DNA of 64,000 bases from Flavobacteriales bacterium (GTDB lineage Bacteria > Bacteroidota > Bacteroidia > Flavobacteriales_F > PHOS-HE28), in the NCBI GenBank assembly GCA_023957375.1, contig JAMLHB010000001.1, forward strand, positions 1,872,662 to 1,936,661, written 5' to 3'. How positions within the stretch are numbered: the first letter of the stretch is position 1; each line of letters starts with the position of its first letter. The notes under the pieces were generated by a model that did no database searches, had not been told where the DNA came from, and saw only the letters and a program-made list of their open reading frames with translations. Below are positions 31,501 through 42,042 of this stretch, in pieces. A program made the position numbers and the translations under genes.

Positions 31501-31755
31501 GAAGAATTTCTCCAGCTCCCGCTTGTTGCGTGCCGCGCTGATGGAAACATACTTGGCCACGTCGCGGCCCTCCTTGTAGAAGAACGTCTCGACCTCCGGG
31601 AAGCGGTAGCTCTGCCATAAGAATTCCTTGTACTGCACGCGGTTCTTGCCGAACTTCTGCTGGCTGCCGTTGTAGAACTGCGCACCGGCACCGGTCGCAA
31701 GCACAACGAGCAACAACAAGAGCGGCAGGCGAAGGGATCGGTTCACGGCGGGCAC
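28501..31755 (-). CDS. Giant TolB-propeller / BamA-like barrel outer-membrane protein
   Basis: 1084 residues from GTG 31755; a second GTG at 31746 would give an N-terminus closer to the signal peptide. A signal peptide (LPLLLLLVVLATGAGAQ) is followed by a gluzincin-like region (residues ~100-290, NLPEWYTKGLVGYVSGPWG) that lacks an HExxH motif. Then comes a TolB/WD40-like propeller (~300-560) with repeats such as YSQFKLSPDGRHAAWVS, ISWPVLAWHPTGGALTW and SMSYSPDGRNMIFSG. A linker rich in Pro and Glu follows. The C-terminal ~380 residues are beta-rich and include LGGVDNWLFAK and VAFADAGTAWTG, as in BamA/surface-antigen barrels. It is likely surface-exposed or envelope-associated; the role is unknown. 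Confidence 0.85.
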   Translation of the reverse strand: MPAVNRSLRLPLLLLLVVLATGAGAQFYNGSQQKFGKNRVQYKEFLWQSYRFPEVETFFYKEGRDVAKYVSISAARNKRELEKFFDHTLDERLQFVVYNTQSDFRQSNIGLTDDELYNIGGVTRIVGTKVFVYNEGDRALLDRQVRSGIAQVLLDQMMFGGNWREVLRNSATMNLPEWYTKGLVGYVSGPWGAEAESRVRDGVITGRYIKFNRLAGADAALAGQALWSYVADVYGPAVIPNILYMTRVSRNADSGFMYVLGVPMKAIMEECFNHYRARYAEQERLREAMDLPELDVKTRKTRTYSQFKLSPDGRHAAWVSNELGQYKVWLYDLGTKKVKRIAKGEKKIDRIIDISWPVLAWHPTGGALTWTTERKGELLLNTHTLDDRKTVRKPVFQLEKVLSMSYSPDGRNMIFSGVREGRTDLYIYYVIGNRQEQLTDDQWDDLDPAFADGGRSIIFSSNRTDDTLRANAEPTWVANSKDIFLYDLAKRGTVLKRLTRTPAVNERQPAMYDSTRYTWLSNANELRDRWVAHYDSAVAAVDTIIHYRYFTVAERISNYRRGILEQDVQAGHGRLSELVFMDGRYHFYTGPTAQARPGGEPEPPPMRDTRKAQAPGSVTDDMSTVVKVDLPAVPDTAANAVDIRNYRFSDETAPPPARPEAGEKEEEVPVIGLTEVPRDSALATTLIFPEQRIYQVNFATDEVLTQLDNSYSSDFYQPFTGPDALNPGLSGLMRMGISDLFEDYKITGGFRLALDLNNNTYLLQFSDLKRRLDKDLTFQRQATQGVSNIGVVKLLTHSATYRLSYPFDELTSLRASITYRNDRYVTQSIDQFSLARANDKDHTVSAKLEYVYDSSRPRGLNLYNGWKAKVFGEYYQQPDGAKTDMQVVGFDLRNGLALHRELTWVNRLAGSASMGSRKVVFFLGGVDNWLFAKTDNSIPIDFTQNYFYQSLAAPMRGFWYNARNGNAFAVANSELRLPVFRYLLDRPLQSDFLQTFQLVAFADAGTAWTGDNPYAEDNFFNRQVINRNPLTITIRNQREPIIWGYGFGVRARLLGYFMRGDWAWGVDDGVVQKGIFQFSLSLDI

Positions 31756-31759
31756 GGGG

Positions 31760-31767
31760 TATTTTTG
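31760..31767 (+). promoter_or_regulatory. -7 box of the MBL hydrolase gene
   Basis: TATTTTTG fits TAnnTTTG and ends 34 nt before the ATG at 31802. Confidence 0.5.
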
Positions 31768-31801
31768 CGGGAGTTGCGAAGTTCACTCTTTTTCAGCCTC
31801 C

Positions 31802-32437
31802 ATGCACGTTCAAAAATTCACATTCAATCCTTTTCAGGAGAATACCTATGTGCTGCATGCCGCCGGTGAAGGTATCGTGATCGACCCGGGCTGCTGCGAC
31901 AAGAACGAGCAACGGGAACTGGAGGGCTGGCTGGAGGCCAACGGCGTGAACCTGTTGCGGGTATTGCTTACCCACGCCCACATCGACCATGTGATGGGCT
32001 GTGCCTGGGTGGAGGAACGCTACGGCCTGCGGCCTGAAGTGCACCGCAACGACCTGCCCATCCTGGAGGCCGCCGAAATGCAGGCGGCCATGTTCGCTGT
32101 GCCGCTGGATCCACCGCCGGCCCCGGCCCGGTTCATCGAAGAGGGCGAAGTGATCACCTTGGGCGATGCGCATTTGGATGTGCTCTTCGTGCCCGGCCAC
32201 GCCCCCGGCCATGTGGCCTTCTTCAACCCGAAACAGCGTTTCCTCATGGGCGGCGACGTGCTCTTCCACCGCAGCATCGGCCGCACCGACCTCCCCGGTG
32301 GGGACTTCGACGTGCTGCAACGTTCCATCCGCGAGCAGTTCTATCCCTTGGGCGACGATGTACTGGTGTACAGCGGGCACGGGCCGGAGACCACCATCGG
32401 AGAAGAACGGAGAGGGAATCCGTTTGTGCGGGGATAG
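31802..32437 (+). CDS. MBL-fold metallo-hydrolase (glyoxalase II-like)
   Basis: 211 residues. The zinc motif THAHIDHVMG, the downstream FVPGHAPGHVAFF, GGDVLFHRSIGRTDLPGG and the final SGHGPETTIGEE give all metal ligands of the glyoxalase II-like branch. It probably hydrolyses a thioester in the cytoplasm; such small proteins are often annotated as hydroxyacylglutathione hydrolase-like, but most Bacteroidota lack glutathione, so the substrate is open. The gene is divergent from the giant barrel gene and convergent with the outer-membrane protein gene 6 bp away. Confidence 0.93.
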   Translation: MHVQKFTFNPFQENTYVLHAAGEGIVIDPGCCDKNEQRELEGWLEANGVNLLRVLLTHAHIDHVMGCAWVEERYGLRPEVHRNDLPILEAAEMQAAMFAVPLDPPPAPARFIEEGEVITLGDAHLDVLFVPGHAPGHVAFFNPKQRFLMGGDVLFHRSIGRTDLPGGDFDVLQRSIREQFYPLGDDVLVYSGHGPETTIGEERRGNPFVRG

Positions 32438-32443
32438 GATCGG

Positions 32444-33289
32444 CTACTTCCGCTCGTAGCTCGGGTTCACCACCTTGCTCTTCTCAAAGGCGTTCTGCTT
32501 CACCGGCGGGCAGGCCCAACCTTTTGGGTAACGCAGGAAGAGGAGGCGCACACTGAGGATCAGCGGGCGGTAGGTGCTGCTGAACCACTGCAGCTTTCCG
32601 AAGTGGCCGTTGTCGCCCGGTTGCACGCTGAAGAACGGCGTTTCAATGGCGGGGATCACCATCAACTGCTGGGTGAGCTTGAAGCCGTAACCCAGCTTGG
32701 CATGCACCTGGCCGATGATCTCCGGCGGGAAGGCCCAGCGGTTCAGCGTGGTGAGGTCGGCGGCGTAGTCGCGCCCGGTGCCGAAGCGCCAGTCCACATT
32801 GGCGCCGAGACTGAACTGGATGAACTGGTAGTCACGCACCTGGAAGAGCTTGTTGGCGTTGGCGTGCAAGGTGAGGTGCCGGTCGTTGAAGGCACCTCCA
32901 CCGGCAAAGTGCCCGATGCTGTCGCCACGCACCAAGGTGCTGGTGTGGTCCTCGGTGCCCTTGAGCTGCTTGTAGGCCAGGCCGAAGTCCCAATAGTCCA
33001 GGATGACGGGGTCGCGCGTGGCGTGGAACCAGCCCGCTTCCAGGTACAGGCCGAACCTGCCCTTGGGATCGAACAGGGCGGTGTAGGTAGTGTCGGCGTT
33101 TTGGAACACCGTCTCCTCCTCATCCTTGAACCGGGGTAGCGTGTAGGTGATGCCCGGCGCGACGTAGAAACCGCCGCGCCGCATTTTGCCGTCGGTGGGG
33201 AAGATTTCCGGGCGCTTGCGGCCGTAGATGCCTTGGGCAAGGAGTGAGCTTGCGAAGCAAAGGCCCGCGAACAGGATGGGGGCGCGCAT
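32444..33289 (-). CDS. Predicted outer-membrane or periplasmic beta-rich protein
   Basis: 281 residues from the ATG at 33289; an upstream TTG at 33298 is a weaker alternative. A signal peptide (MRAPILFAGLCFASSLLAQ) is followed by a sequence with alternating aromatic and polar residues (RGGFYVAPGITYTLPRF, FGLYLEAGWFHATRD, LSVRLLFLRYP) as expected for a small beta-barrel. I do not recognise a named family. The upstream TTCCTTTG is close to a -7 box. Monocistronic. Confidence 0.75.
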   Translation of the reverse strand: MRAPILFAGLCFASSLLAQGIYGRKRPEIFPTDGKMRRGGFYVAPGITYTLPRFKDEEETVFQNADTTYTALFDPKGRFGLYLEAGWFHATRDPVILDYWDFGLAYKQLKGTEDHTSTLVRGDSIGHFAGGGAFNDRHLTLHANANKLFQVRDYQFIQFSLGANVDWRFGTGRDYAADLTTLNRWAFPPEIIGQVHAKLGYGFKLTQQLMVIPAIETPFFSVQPGDNGHFGKLQWFSSTYRPLILSVRLLFLRYPKGWACPPVKQNAFEKSKVVNPSYERK

Positions 33290-33467
33290 GGGAGCCAAAG
33301 GAAGTGAGGAATCTGCCGTTAGAACGCCGATAACGGGCGGGAAGTGTCAACGAAGGGGTGTGAAGGAAGCGGGGACGATGAAAAATCGGGGGGAAAGTGA
33401 TGAGGCAAGAAATGGGGGAAAAGCATGGAACCATTTAGATGGTCTGCTGTTTTCCTGTTTTATTGGT

Positions 33468-33475
33468 TAATTTCG
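33468..33475 (+). promoter_or_regulatory. -7 box of the vapBC operon
   Basis: TAATTTCG (TAnnTTCG) ends 4 nt before the antitoxin ATG, pointing to a leaderless message. Confidence 0.45.
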
Positions 33476-33479
33476 TGCC

Positions 33480-33734
33480 ATGAAGATGACGTTTGAACTG
33501 CCCGCGGACTTGGCGAAGCAATTAAAGGTGCGTGCGGCCGAGGAAGGCGTGAAGCTGAAGGACCTGATGGCGGAGGCCTGCCGTTTGCTGCTTTTGTTGC
33601 CGAAGGAGAGGAACAAGAAGGCAAAGGCCCATAAGCCATTGGCCCCCTTCTTCAAGGGCGGGCATCCGGCCAAGCCCAGCGAAGAGCTGACGCCCGAAAA
33701 GGTGGATGAGATTTTGTGGGGGCCGAACGAATGA
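33480..33734 (+). CDS. VapB-type antitoxin
   Basis: 84 residues. The N-terminal MKMTFELPADLAKQLKVRAA followed by KLKDLMAEACRLLL has the ribbon-helix-helix pattern used for operator binding. The basic Pro-rich linker (KAKAHKPLAPFFKG) and the acidic tail (PEKVDEILWGPNE) fit the toxin-wrapping arm of VapB antitoxins. The TGA overlaps the toxin ATG (ATGA), so the two are translationally coupled and presumably autoregulated. Confidence 0.82.
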   Translation: MKMTFELPADLAKQLKVRAAEEGVKLKDLMAEACRLLLLLPKERNKKAKAHKPLAPFFKGGHPAKPSEELTPEKVDEILWGPNE

Positions 33735-34171
33735 CCGGGCAATACCTGCCGGACATCAATGTTTGGGTGGCCTTGAGCATGCCTGCCCACACCTACCATG
33801 CCACAGTGGTGCAGTGGATGGAACGCCACCCATCGCCGTCCCTGCATTTCTGCCGCTACACGCAGCAAGGGCTCCTGCGGCTTTCCACCACTTCCGCCGT
33901 GACAGCGCTCTTTGGCCAGGCCCCATTGACCAACCGGGGAGCGTTGCGCCGGTTGGATGCATGGCTCGAAGACCCCCGCATCCACTTTGCCCAGGAACCA
34001 GATCACCTTTTTAGCCAATGGTCGGCCTTCGCCAATGTGAACACCGCATCCCCTAAGCTATGGATGGATGCCTACCTCGCAGCATTCGCCATGGCCGGTG
34101 GATTCCGATTGGTCACCACGGACAAGGGTTTCAAGCAGTTCAAAGGGTTGAACGCGCTGGTGCTGGTGTAG
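33731..34171 (+). CDS. VapC-type PIN-domain toxin
   Basis: 146 residues. A PIN-domain ribonuclease with acidic active-site residues in LPDINVWVAL (Asp8), LWMDAYLAAFA and VTTDKGF. The motif FCRYTQQGLLRL is typical of a VapC subfamily that cleaves structured RNA. It is the second gene of the pair with the VapB-like antitoxin, overlapping by 4 nt. The convergent kmo gene follows behind a strong hairpin. Confidence 0.9.
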   Translation: MTGQYLPDINVWVALSMPAHTYHATVVQWMERHPSPSLHFCRYTQQGLLRLSTTSAVTALFGQAPLTNRGALRRLDAWLEDPRIHFAQEPDHLFSQWSAFANVNTASPKLWMDAYLAAFAMAGGFRLVTTDKGFKQFKGLNALVLV

Positions 34172-34228
34172 CGGTAGGTGCCCTTCTGCCGCGAAAGTTC
34201 AAGCTCACCCATACTGATGTGCGCAACG

Positions 34229-34265
34229 GACGTTGATGGACGCGGGTTCCGCGTCCATCAACGTC
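34229..34265. terminator. Perfect 17-bp hairpin between convergent genes
   Basis: GACGTTGATGGACGCGG pairs perfectly with its complement around a 3-nt loop (GTT). Lying between the 3' ends of vapC and kmo, it can serve as a bidirectional terminator, although no T-tract is obvious. The core GATGGACGCGG/CGCGTCCATC is shared with the hairpin at 17341-17376. Confidence 0.6.
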
Positions 34266-34287
34266 GATTCTCATCCATTGGAACGGT

Positions 34288-35643
34288 TCAAACCTGCTTC
34301 AGCAGTTCCAACGCCTTCCGCTCCACCCCTTCACTCTCCCACTTCTCCCCAATGCCGGGCATGGCCAGCACCTGCTCCATCACGCGGTCGTGGCGCTGGC
34401 CTTCGCGCAGGGCTTCCACGTAGGGCATACTGGTGAACTTCACCAAGCTGTAAAGCGGCATCCACTGGTCGGGATGCTTGGCCTGCAAGTGGCCTTCGAT
34501 CTTTTTGCGGAGCAGGAAGCGCGGGTCGGCCACCAAATCGCGCATTTCGGTGTAGTTGCGCACGCTGAGGTCCGCGATGGCATGGCCGTTGGCCACGCGC
34601 TGCACGTTGTAGGCTTGGAGCACCGCGCCCCAGTTGTCGTCGCCGTGCGCGTCGAGCATCTTGCACAGCACGTGGCAGTCCTCGTAGCCTGCGTTCATGC
34701 CTTCGCCATAGAAGGGCACCACGGCATGGGCGGCATCACCCAGCAAGGCGGCCTTGTCCTTGTGGACCCACGGACTGCAGCGCACCATCACCAGGTTGCC
34801 TTCGGGGTTGCGCATGTACTGCGCCGTCATGTCCGGGATGATGGCGTAGGCATCGGGGAAGTGCTTCTTCAGGAAGGCATCGGCCTGGGCCTCGGTGCGC
34901 ACCTTGTCGAAACCGGCGTCGGGGGCTTCGGGCAGGGCCTGGTGGGGCATGAAGAGCGTGCCCGTGAAACTGCCGTTGCCGTTGGCCAAGCCCATGAGCA
35001 TGTAGTAGCGGCGCGGCCAGATGTGCAGGCACTGCGGGTCCATCAGCGAACTGCTGTCCGGGCCTGCGGGAAAGGCAATCTCCTTGTAGTCGTGCTCCAG
35101 GTACTCCTGCTGGTAATTCATGCGGCCGAACTGCATCTTGAGCCGCACCGCACTGAAGGCACCGTCGCAGCCCAGGATCACATCGGCGGGCACCGTTTTG
35201 GCCTCTTCCCCCTTCCGCATAAAGATGCCCGCGGATTTGTCCAGGTCCACGTCCACGCAACGGTAGCCGAAATGGAGGGTGACGCCGGGCACCTTCTCGG
35301 CCTCATCGAGCAGCAGGTTGTTCAGTCGGCCCCGGCTTACGGACCAATTAGCCTTGTTGTCGATGCTGTAAGGCTGGCGGCTGGTCTTGCCTTCAGGGTC
35401 GTGCGTCATCCGGGCGAACACCGGCACGGTGATGCCGCGAACCTCCTCTTCCAGCCCGGCCAGGCGCAGGGCCTGCCAGCCGCGGTGGCTCACCACCAGG
35501 TTGATGGAGCGGCCTTCCCACGCCTTGGTGGTGCGCGGGTCGTCGCGGCGTTCATACACGTCCACCTTGTGGCCGCGCTTGGCCAGCAGCACCGCGAGCA
35601 GGCTGCCTACCAGCCCTCCGCCGACAATGGTGATGTTCTTCAT
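34288..35643 (-). CDS. kmo: Kynurenine 3-monooxygenase
   Basis: 451 residues. An FAD-dependent enzyme that hydroxylates L-kynurenine to 3-hydroxykynurenine. The N-terminal dinucleotide fold (ITIVGGGLVGSLLAVLLAKRG), WEGRSINLVVSHRGWQAL, the second FAD motif with GCDGAFSAVRLKMQ and the GDAAHAVVPFYGEGMNAGYED motif are typical of KMO rather than other class A monooxygenases. A C-terminal hydrophobic membrane anchor is not evident. It is encoded just downstream of kynureninase, with 118 bp between them that hold a short repeat, and together they process tryptophan-derived kynurenine. Confidence 0.96.
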   Translation of the reverse strand: MKNITIVGGGLVGSLLAVLLAKRGHKVDVYERRDDPRTTKAWEGRSINLVVSHRGWQALRLAGLEEEVRGITVPVFARMTHDPEGKTSRQPYSIDNKANWSVSRGRLNNLLLDEAEKVPGVTLHFGYRCVDVDLDKSAGIFMRKGEEAKTVPADVILGCDGAFSAVRLKMQFGRMNYQQEYLEHDYKEIAFPAGPDSSSLMDPQCLHIWPRRYYMLMGLANGNGSFTGTLFMPHQALPEAPDAGFDKVRTEAQADAFLKKHFPDAYAIIPDMTAQYMRNPEGNLVMVRCSPWVHKDKAALLGDAAHAVVPFYGEGMNAGYEDCHVLCKMLDAHGDDNWGAVLQAYNVQRVANGHAIADLSVRNYTEMRDLVADPRFLLRKKIEGHLQAKHPDQWMPLYSLVKFTSMPYVEALREGQRHDRVMEQVLAMPGIGEKWESEGVERKALELLKQV

Positions 35644-35649
35644 GGGTGA

Positions 35650-35690
35650 CAGGTTCGCGGTTCGTAGGGTGTAGTTCGCAGGGTGTAGCG
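35650..35690. repeat. CCTACGAAC/CCCTGCGAAC-type intergenic repeat
   Basis: Between kmo and kynU the plus strand reads GGTTCGCGGTTCGTAGGGTG then GTAGTTCGCAGGGTGTAG. These words are also found at 7551-7690 (CCTACGAACTACGC) and 10521-10540. Confidence 0.6.
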
Positions 35691-35761
35691 GCCTTTGTGT
35701 GGGTCAAAATGAGTGACGTGCAGTTGGTGTGTTTCTTCCACTACGAGCCACGCCCCGCGTA

Positions 35762-37042
35762 CTATGCCTTCACTCCCAAACATTCCTTCAAGATCTCGCC
35801 GAACCGGAACACATCCTCGAAACTGTTGTACATGGGCACCGGGGCCATGCGGATCACACTGGGTTCACGCCAATCCACGGAGACGGCGCGCTCGGTGAGG
35901 CGGTTGTATATCGTCTTTCCCTTCACGGGCGCCACAATGGACAGTTGGCAGCCGCGCTGCGCGGGGTCGCGCGGTGTGATGATCCGCAGGTCGGCCAGGT
36001 GCTTGTCGTTGATCTCGTCGATGATGGCCTCCATGTAGCCGGTAAGCTGAAGGCTCTTGGTCCTCAACCGGTCCATGCCGGCCTGCACGAATTGTGCCAG
36101 CGCAATGCCGTGGATCACCATGTTGAACACCGGGGCATTGCTCACCTGCCAACCTTCGGCAGTGGGGATGGGGTGGAAGTCCGGGCCCATTTGGAAGCGG
36201 GTCTTTTTGTCGTGACCCCACCAGCCCGCCAGTCGCGGCAGATCGGTTTTGTGGTGGCGCTCATGCACGAAGGCGCCGCCCACGCTGCCCGGGCCGCTGT
36301 TGAGGTATTTGTAGGTGCACCAGCAGGCGAAGTCCACCTCCCAATCGTGCAGCCGCAGCGGGATGTTGCCCACGGCATGGGCCAGGTCGAAACCGGCGAC
36401 AGCACCGACCTCATGGGCCTTGGCGGTGATCGCTTCCATGTTGAAGGCTTGGCCGGTGTAATAGTTCACCCCGCCAAAGAGCACCAGGGCCAGCTCATCG
36501 CCCAGTTCGTGGATCTTCCCCAGAATGTCGTCCGTGCGCAGCGTGTGCTCGCCTTCACGCGGCTGCATCTCCACGATGCTTTCCTTGGGGTCCAAGCCGT
36601 GGAGGGCCACATGGGAAGCCATTGCATAGCGGTCGCTGGGGAACGGTGAGTGCTCCATCAGCACCTTCACGCGCTTGCCCTTGGGGCGGTAAAAGCTGAT
36701 CAGCAGGAAGTGCAGGTTGCTGGTGAGCTGGTTCATCAGCACCACCTCTTCCAGCCGTGAACCCGTGATGGACGCTGCACCGGGCGCCAGCCGCTCGTGG
36801 TAACTGTACCAAGGATGGCGCGCATGGAAGTGCCCCTCCACGCCATAGCGGCCCCAGTCCTCCAGTTCCAGCTGGATGGCCGACTCCACATCGGCGGGTT
36901 GCAGGCCTAAGGAGTTGCCAGTGAAATAGAGGATGGGTTCGTTGTTGACCTTGGGGATCTTGAATTGCTCGCGGAAGGCATTCAAGGGATCGTGCGCATC
37001 CCATTGGCGCGCGGATACGAGTGTTTTTTCAGGAAGCAGCAT
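35762..37042 (-). CDS. kynU: Kynureninase
   Basis: 426 residues from the ATG at 37042. A PLP enzyme that cleaves kynurenine or 3-hydroxykynurenine to (3-hydroxy)anthranilate and alanine. Visible landmarks are LYFTGNSLGLQP, YGVEGHFHARHPWYSYHE, MEHSPFPSDRYAM, the cofactor Asp in VAGFDLAHAVGNIPL and the Schiff-base Lys in WCTYKYLNSGPGS. A TAnnTTCG box lies 8 nt upstream. With kmo it covers two consecutive steps towards 3-hydroxyanthranilate, usually for de novo NAD synthesis; the dioxygenase for the following step is not in the window. Confidence 0.97.
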   Translation of the reverse strand: MLLPEKTLVSARQWDAHDPLNAFREQFKIPKVNNEPILYFTGNSLGLQPADVESAIQLELEDWGRYGVEGHFHARHPWYSYHERLAPGAASITGSRLEEVVLMNQLTSNLHFLLISFYRPKGKRVKVLMEHSPFPSDRYAMASHVALHGLDPKESIVEMQPREGEHTLRTDDILGKIHELGDELALVLFGGVNYYTGQAFNMEAITAKAHEVGAVAGFDLAHAVGNIPLRLHDWEVDFACWCTYKYLNSGPGSVGGAFVHERHHKTDLPRLAGWWGHDKKTRFQMGPDFHPIPTAEGWQVSNAPVFNMVIHGIALAQFVQAGMDRLRTKSLQLTGYMEAIIDEINDKHLADLRIITPRDPAQRGCQLSIVAPVKGKTIYNRLTERAVSVDWREPSVIRMAPVPMYNSFEDVFRFGEILKECLGVKA

Positions 37043-37050
37043 GTGGGCCG

Positions 37051-37058
37051 CGAAGGTA
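37051..37058 (-). promoter_or_regulatory. -7 box of the kynU-kmo operon
   Basis: Minus-strand TACCTTCG, ending 8 nt before the kynU ATG. Confidence 0.5.
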
Positions 37059-37239
37059 GTGGCGCAGGTGCGGCCCTGTTGTTCCACATGGCGCTTGCGT
37101 TCGCACAAGGGTTGAACATGGCGCTTCAAGCGCGGGCGGCAACGATTGCATGGCGGCGCTGGAGGCGCAGACCCCGCGCGCACCATGCTGTATGCGCGCA
37201 CGGGCGTGCTTCTGAGCGGTGCTTCAATGCGTGGGCCCT

Positions 37240-38106
37240 TTATCCCAACGCTACGCCGATGGCCCCGCACAGCGGAACGGCGATCATCACACCGTCCACC
37301 AGGATGGCGTAGTAGAACGCATCGCGCACGGGCCGGGCCAGCACAGTGAGCACAGCCGCGAAGGCATAGCCCGCGAGGATGGTCCAGGAGGCGGCAACGT
37401 GGCCCAGGCCGCGCAGGAACAGCACATCGAAGCAGGCGGCGCACACCAGCAGGAAGAATGCGATGACCTTGGCTCCTTTCACGCCGAACACGAATGGCAC
37501 GGTGCGCAGGGCCGGGTCATCGGTCGCTTGGTCGCGGATGTCGAACAGGATGGCCAAGGCCATGATCAGCGGCACCCGCATGCACGTGAAGCCGATAATG
37601 GCCGTAGTGGATTGTTCCACCGGGTCGAGCCGCATGGGCACGGCCACCACCACCACAGACCACACCACACCAATGAGCACGGCCTTCAGGAAGGGGATTT
37701 CGCGCAAGCCGATGGCACGCCCGCCCACAGTGAACGGGGTGACATAGAAGAACGTGATCACCGCAGCCGGCAGGAGGATATTCCAGATCCGGGGCCACAA
37801 GGGCCACATCAACAGGAACGCCGCAGCACCGGCAAGGCCCACCAGAAAGTACATGACCTTCCTGTTGGCCAGGTACCACCTCAGGTTGGCATACTGCTGC
37901 ACATCCTTGGAGCCCAAGCGGGCCAAACGCGTCACGCCATAGGCCGTGAACCCACCGAGGGTGGCCGCCAGGGCATAGCGTTTGGCCAAACCACCTTCGT
38001 GCAGGAACAAGGCGGTCCACCACGACTGGGCGCCCACCGCCAGGGCCACCCACACGTGGCCGTAGATCAGCCAGCGAAGCACGGCGTTGTGCACCTCGTC
38101 CTTCAT
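37240..38106 (-). CDS. UbiA-like polytopic membrane protein
   Basis: 288 residues and about eight to nine transmembrane helices. The segment MALAILFDIRDQATDDPALR resembles the second Asp-rich motif (DxxxD) of UbiA prenyltransferases, and LRTVPFVFGVKGAKVIA continues the pattern. The first motif is less clear: YANLRWYLANRK lies in the expected place but lacks the usual N/DxxxD. So it is either a divergent prenyltransferase or an inactive relative. It starts 4 bp after the preceding gene's stop and is probably co-transcribed with it. kynU follows after 197 bp that have their own promoter. Confidence 0.75.
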   Translation of the reverse strand: MKDEVHNAVLRWLIYGHVWVALAVGAQSWWTALFLHEGGLAKRYALAATLGGFTAYGVTRLARLGSKDVQQYANLRWYLANRKVMYFLVGLAGAAAFLLMWPLWPRIWNILLPAAVITFFYVTPFTVGGRAIGLREIPFLKAVLIGVVWSVVVVAVPMRLDPVEQSTTAIIGFTCMRVPLIMALAILFDIRDQATDDPALRTVPFVFGVKGAKVIAFFLLVCAACFDVLFLRGLGHVAASWTILAGYAFAAVLTVLARPVRDAFYYAILVDGVMIAVPLCGAIGVALG

Positions 38107-38110
38107 GGCC

Positions 38111-38728
38111 CTAAGGCTTTCTTGCCGGGTCGATCACCAACTGGTTCACCGCCAAGCCCACCGCCACGCCCAAGGCAGTGGACAACAGGCTCTTCACTAC
38201 GCGTTTGGGCCTGCCCACAGCACTGTAACCGGTGGCGTAAACAGGGTCGCCCTCCATGTTGGGGTCGGTGATGGAGCCTCGCGTGACATACACCCGGGGC
38301 CAGGCCATCAGGCCGGCATAGGCCGGGGGGATCAGCAGCGAGTTCACCTCCAGATCAAGGGCCATGGTTAGACCCGCGCCTAGGGCGAAACCGCCCAGCA
38401 CGGGCCCCCACGGCTTGTAACCCTTTCGTGCATCACGTTCACCGTTGATGAACCAGCGCATCTGCGGCACGGTGTAGTCGTTGCCGAACAAGGTGTCCAT
38501 GAAGTACCACACCTTTTCGCGGCCCAGGCTGTCGGTCACGCTGAACACGCTGCTGGTGGGCTCGGCGCGTTCCACCCACTTGTTTTTCTTCGGCACCAAG
38601 TAGCGGATCTCCAAACTGCTCTGGCCCAGCACGCGCCCTTCCAGCACCTGGCCGTTCATCAGGTTGATCTTGTCCTGGGCTGGCAACGAAAGAGCCACCA
38701 GAAAGCCGAGCAAGGCGATGATGCGCAT
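38111..38728 (-). CDS. Secreted or membrane-associated protein of unknown function
   Basis: 205 residues from the ATG at 38728, selected because it begins a clear signal peptide (MRIIALLGFLVALSLPAQ). DKINLMNGQVLEGRVLGQSS followed by IRYLVPKKNKWVERAEPTSS resembles short beta-rich domains seen in Bacteroidota proteins that begin with an 'NG..l.GkV' strand. Two hydrophobic stretches follow (VLGGFALGAGLTMALDLEV and LLSTALGVAVGLAVNQLV), which could be membrane helices. Function unknown. It is the first gene of a pair with the UbiA-like gene. The upstream CAACTTCG resembles a -7 box. Confidence 0.72.
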   Translation of the reverse strand: MRIIALLGFLVALSLPAQDKINLMNGQVLEGRVLGQSSLEIRYLVPKKNKWVERAEPTSSVFSVTDSLGREKVWYFMDTLFGNDYTVPQMRWFINGERDARKGYKPWGPVLGGFALGAGLTMALDLEVNSLLIPPAYAGLMAWPRVYVTRGSITDPNMEGDPVYATGYSAVGRPKRVVKSLLSTALGVAVGLAVNQLVIDPARKP

Positions 38729-38891
38729 GGGGGCGAAGTTGGGGAAGAACGACCGATCGCACCGAAAAACACCCGTGCACAACAAGCCCCTCCCGAACGG
38801 TGATTCGATCCGGAGAGGCTTGATCGACGAGGGCGCAGGATCCGCGAAGAGCCGGCGGTTCAGGTTGGCGAGACCCTGTGCGAGGGGAAGA

Positions 38892-38939
38892 AGTGAAGAG
38901 GTGAAGAGATGAAGAGATGAAGAGGTGAAGAGGTGAAGA
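38892..38939. repeat. Tandem 8-bp repeat (GTGAAGAG)n
   Basis: Six copies of GTGAAGAG, of which two read ATGAAGAG. It lies in the 337-bp region between the divergent promoters of the 205-residue protein gene and gcvP. No other feature is seen there apart from the gcvP promoter. Confidence 0.8.
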
Positions 38940-39026
38940 GGTCATGGAAATGGGGCGCTGGCCGGGCCGGGAATACATCCAAGGTCCCGCACGTCGGGCC
39001 TGACATCCATCATGCGGCCCTCCCGG

Positions 39027-39034
39027 TATCTTTG
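39027..39034 (+). promoter_or_regulatory. -7 box of gcvP
   Basis: TATCTTTG (exact TAnnTTTG), 31 nt before the ATG at 39066. No glycine riboswitch is visible upstream. Confidence 0.55.
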
Positions 39035-39065
39035 CCCGCCTTTCAACGGCAAGCACCCTTACACC

Positions 39066-41936
<2,871 letters not shown>

Positions 41937-41951
41937 TCATACGGTATCATT

Positions 41952-41986
41952 GCGAAAGCCGCTCCGTATTTCCGGGCGGCTTTCGC
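41952..41986 (+). terminator. Hairpin downstream of gcvP
   Basis: GCGAAAGCCGC pairs with GCGGCTTTCGC (11 perfect base pairs) 15 bp after the gcvP stop. No T-tract follows, so it may be a 3' stabilising or Rho-assisted structure rather than a classical terminator. Confidence 0.6.
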
Positions 41987-42042
41987 ATTGCCGGGCAACA
42001 AAGCACGAGCGGGGTAATGCTGGCGGGCGGCCCCGGGGGCGG

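Noticed and set aside
41952..41986. Glycine riboswitch or attenuator near gcvP
   Set aside because: The hairpin is downstream of gcvP, and no glycine-aptamer motif is seen upstream of its start.
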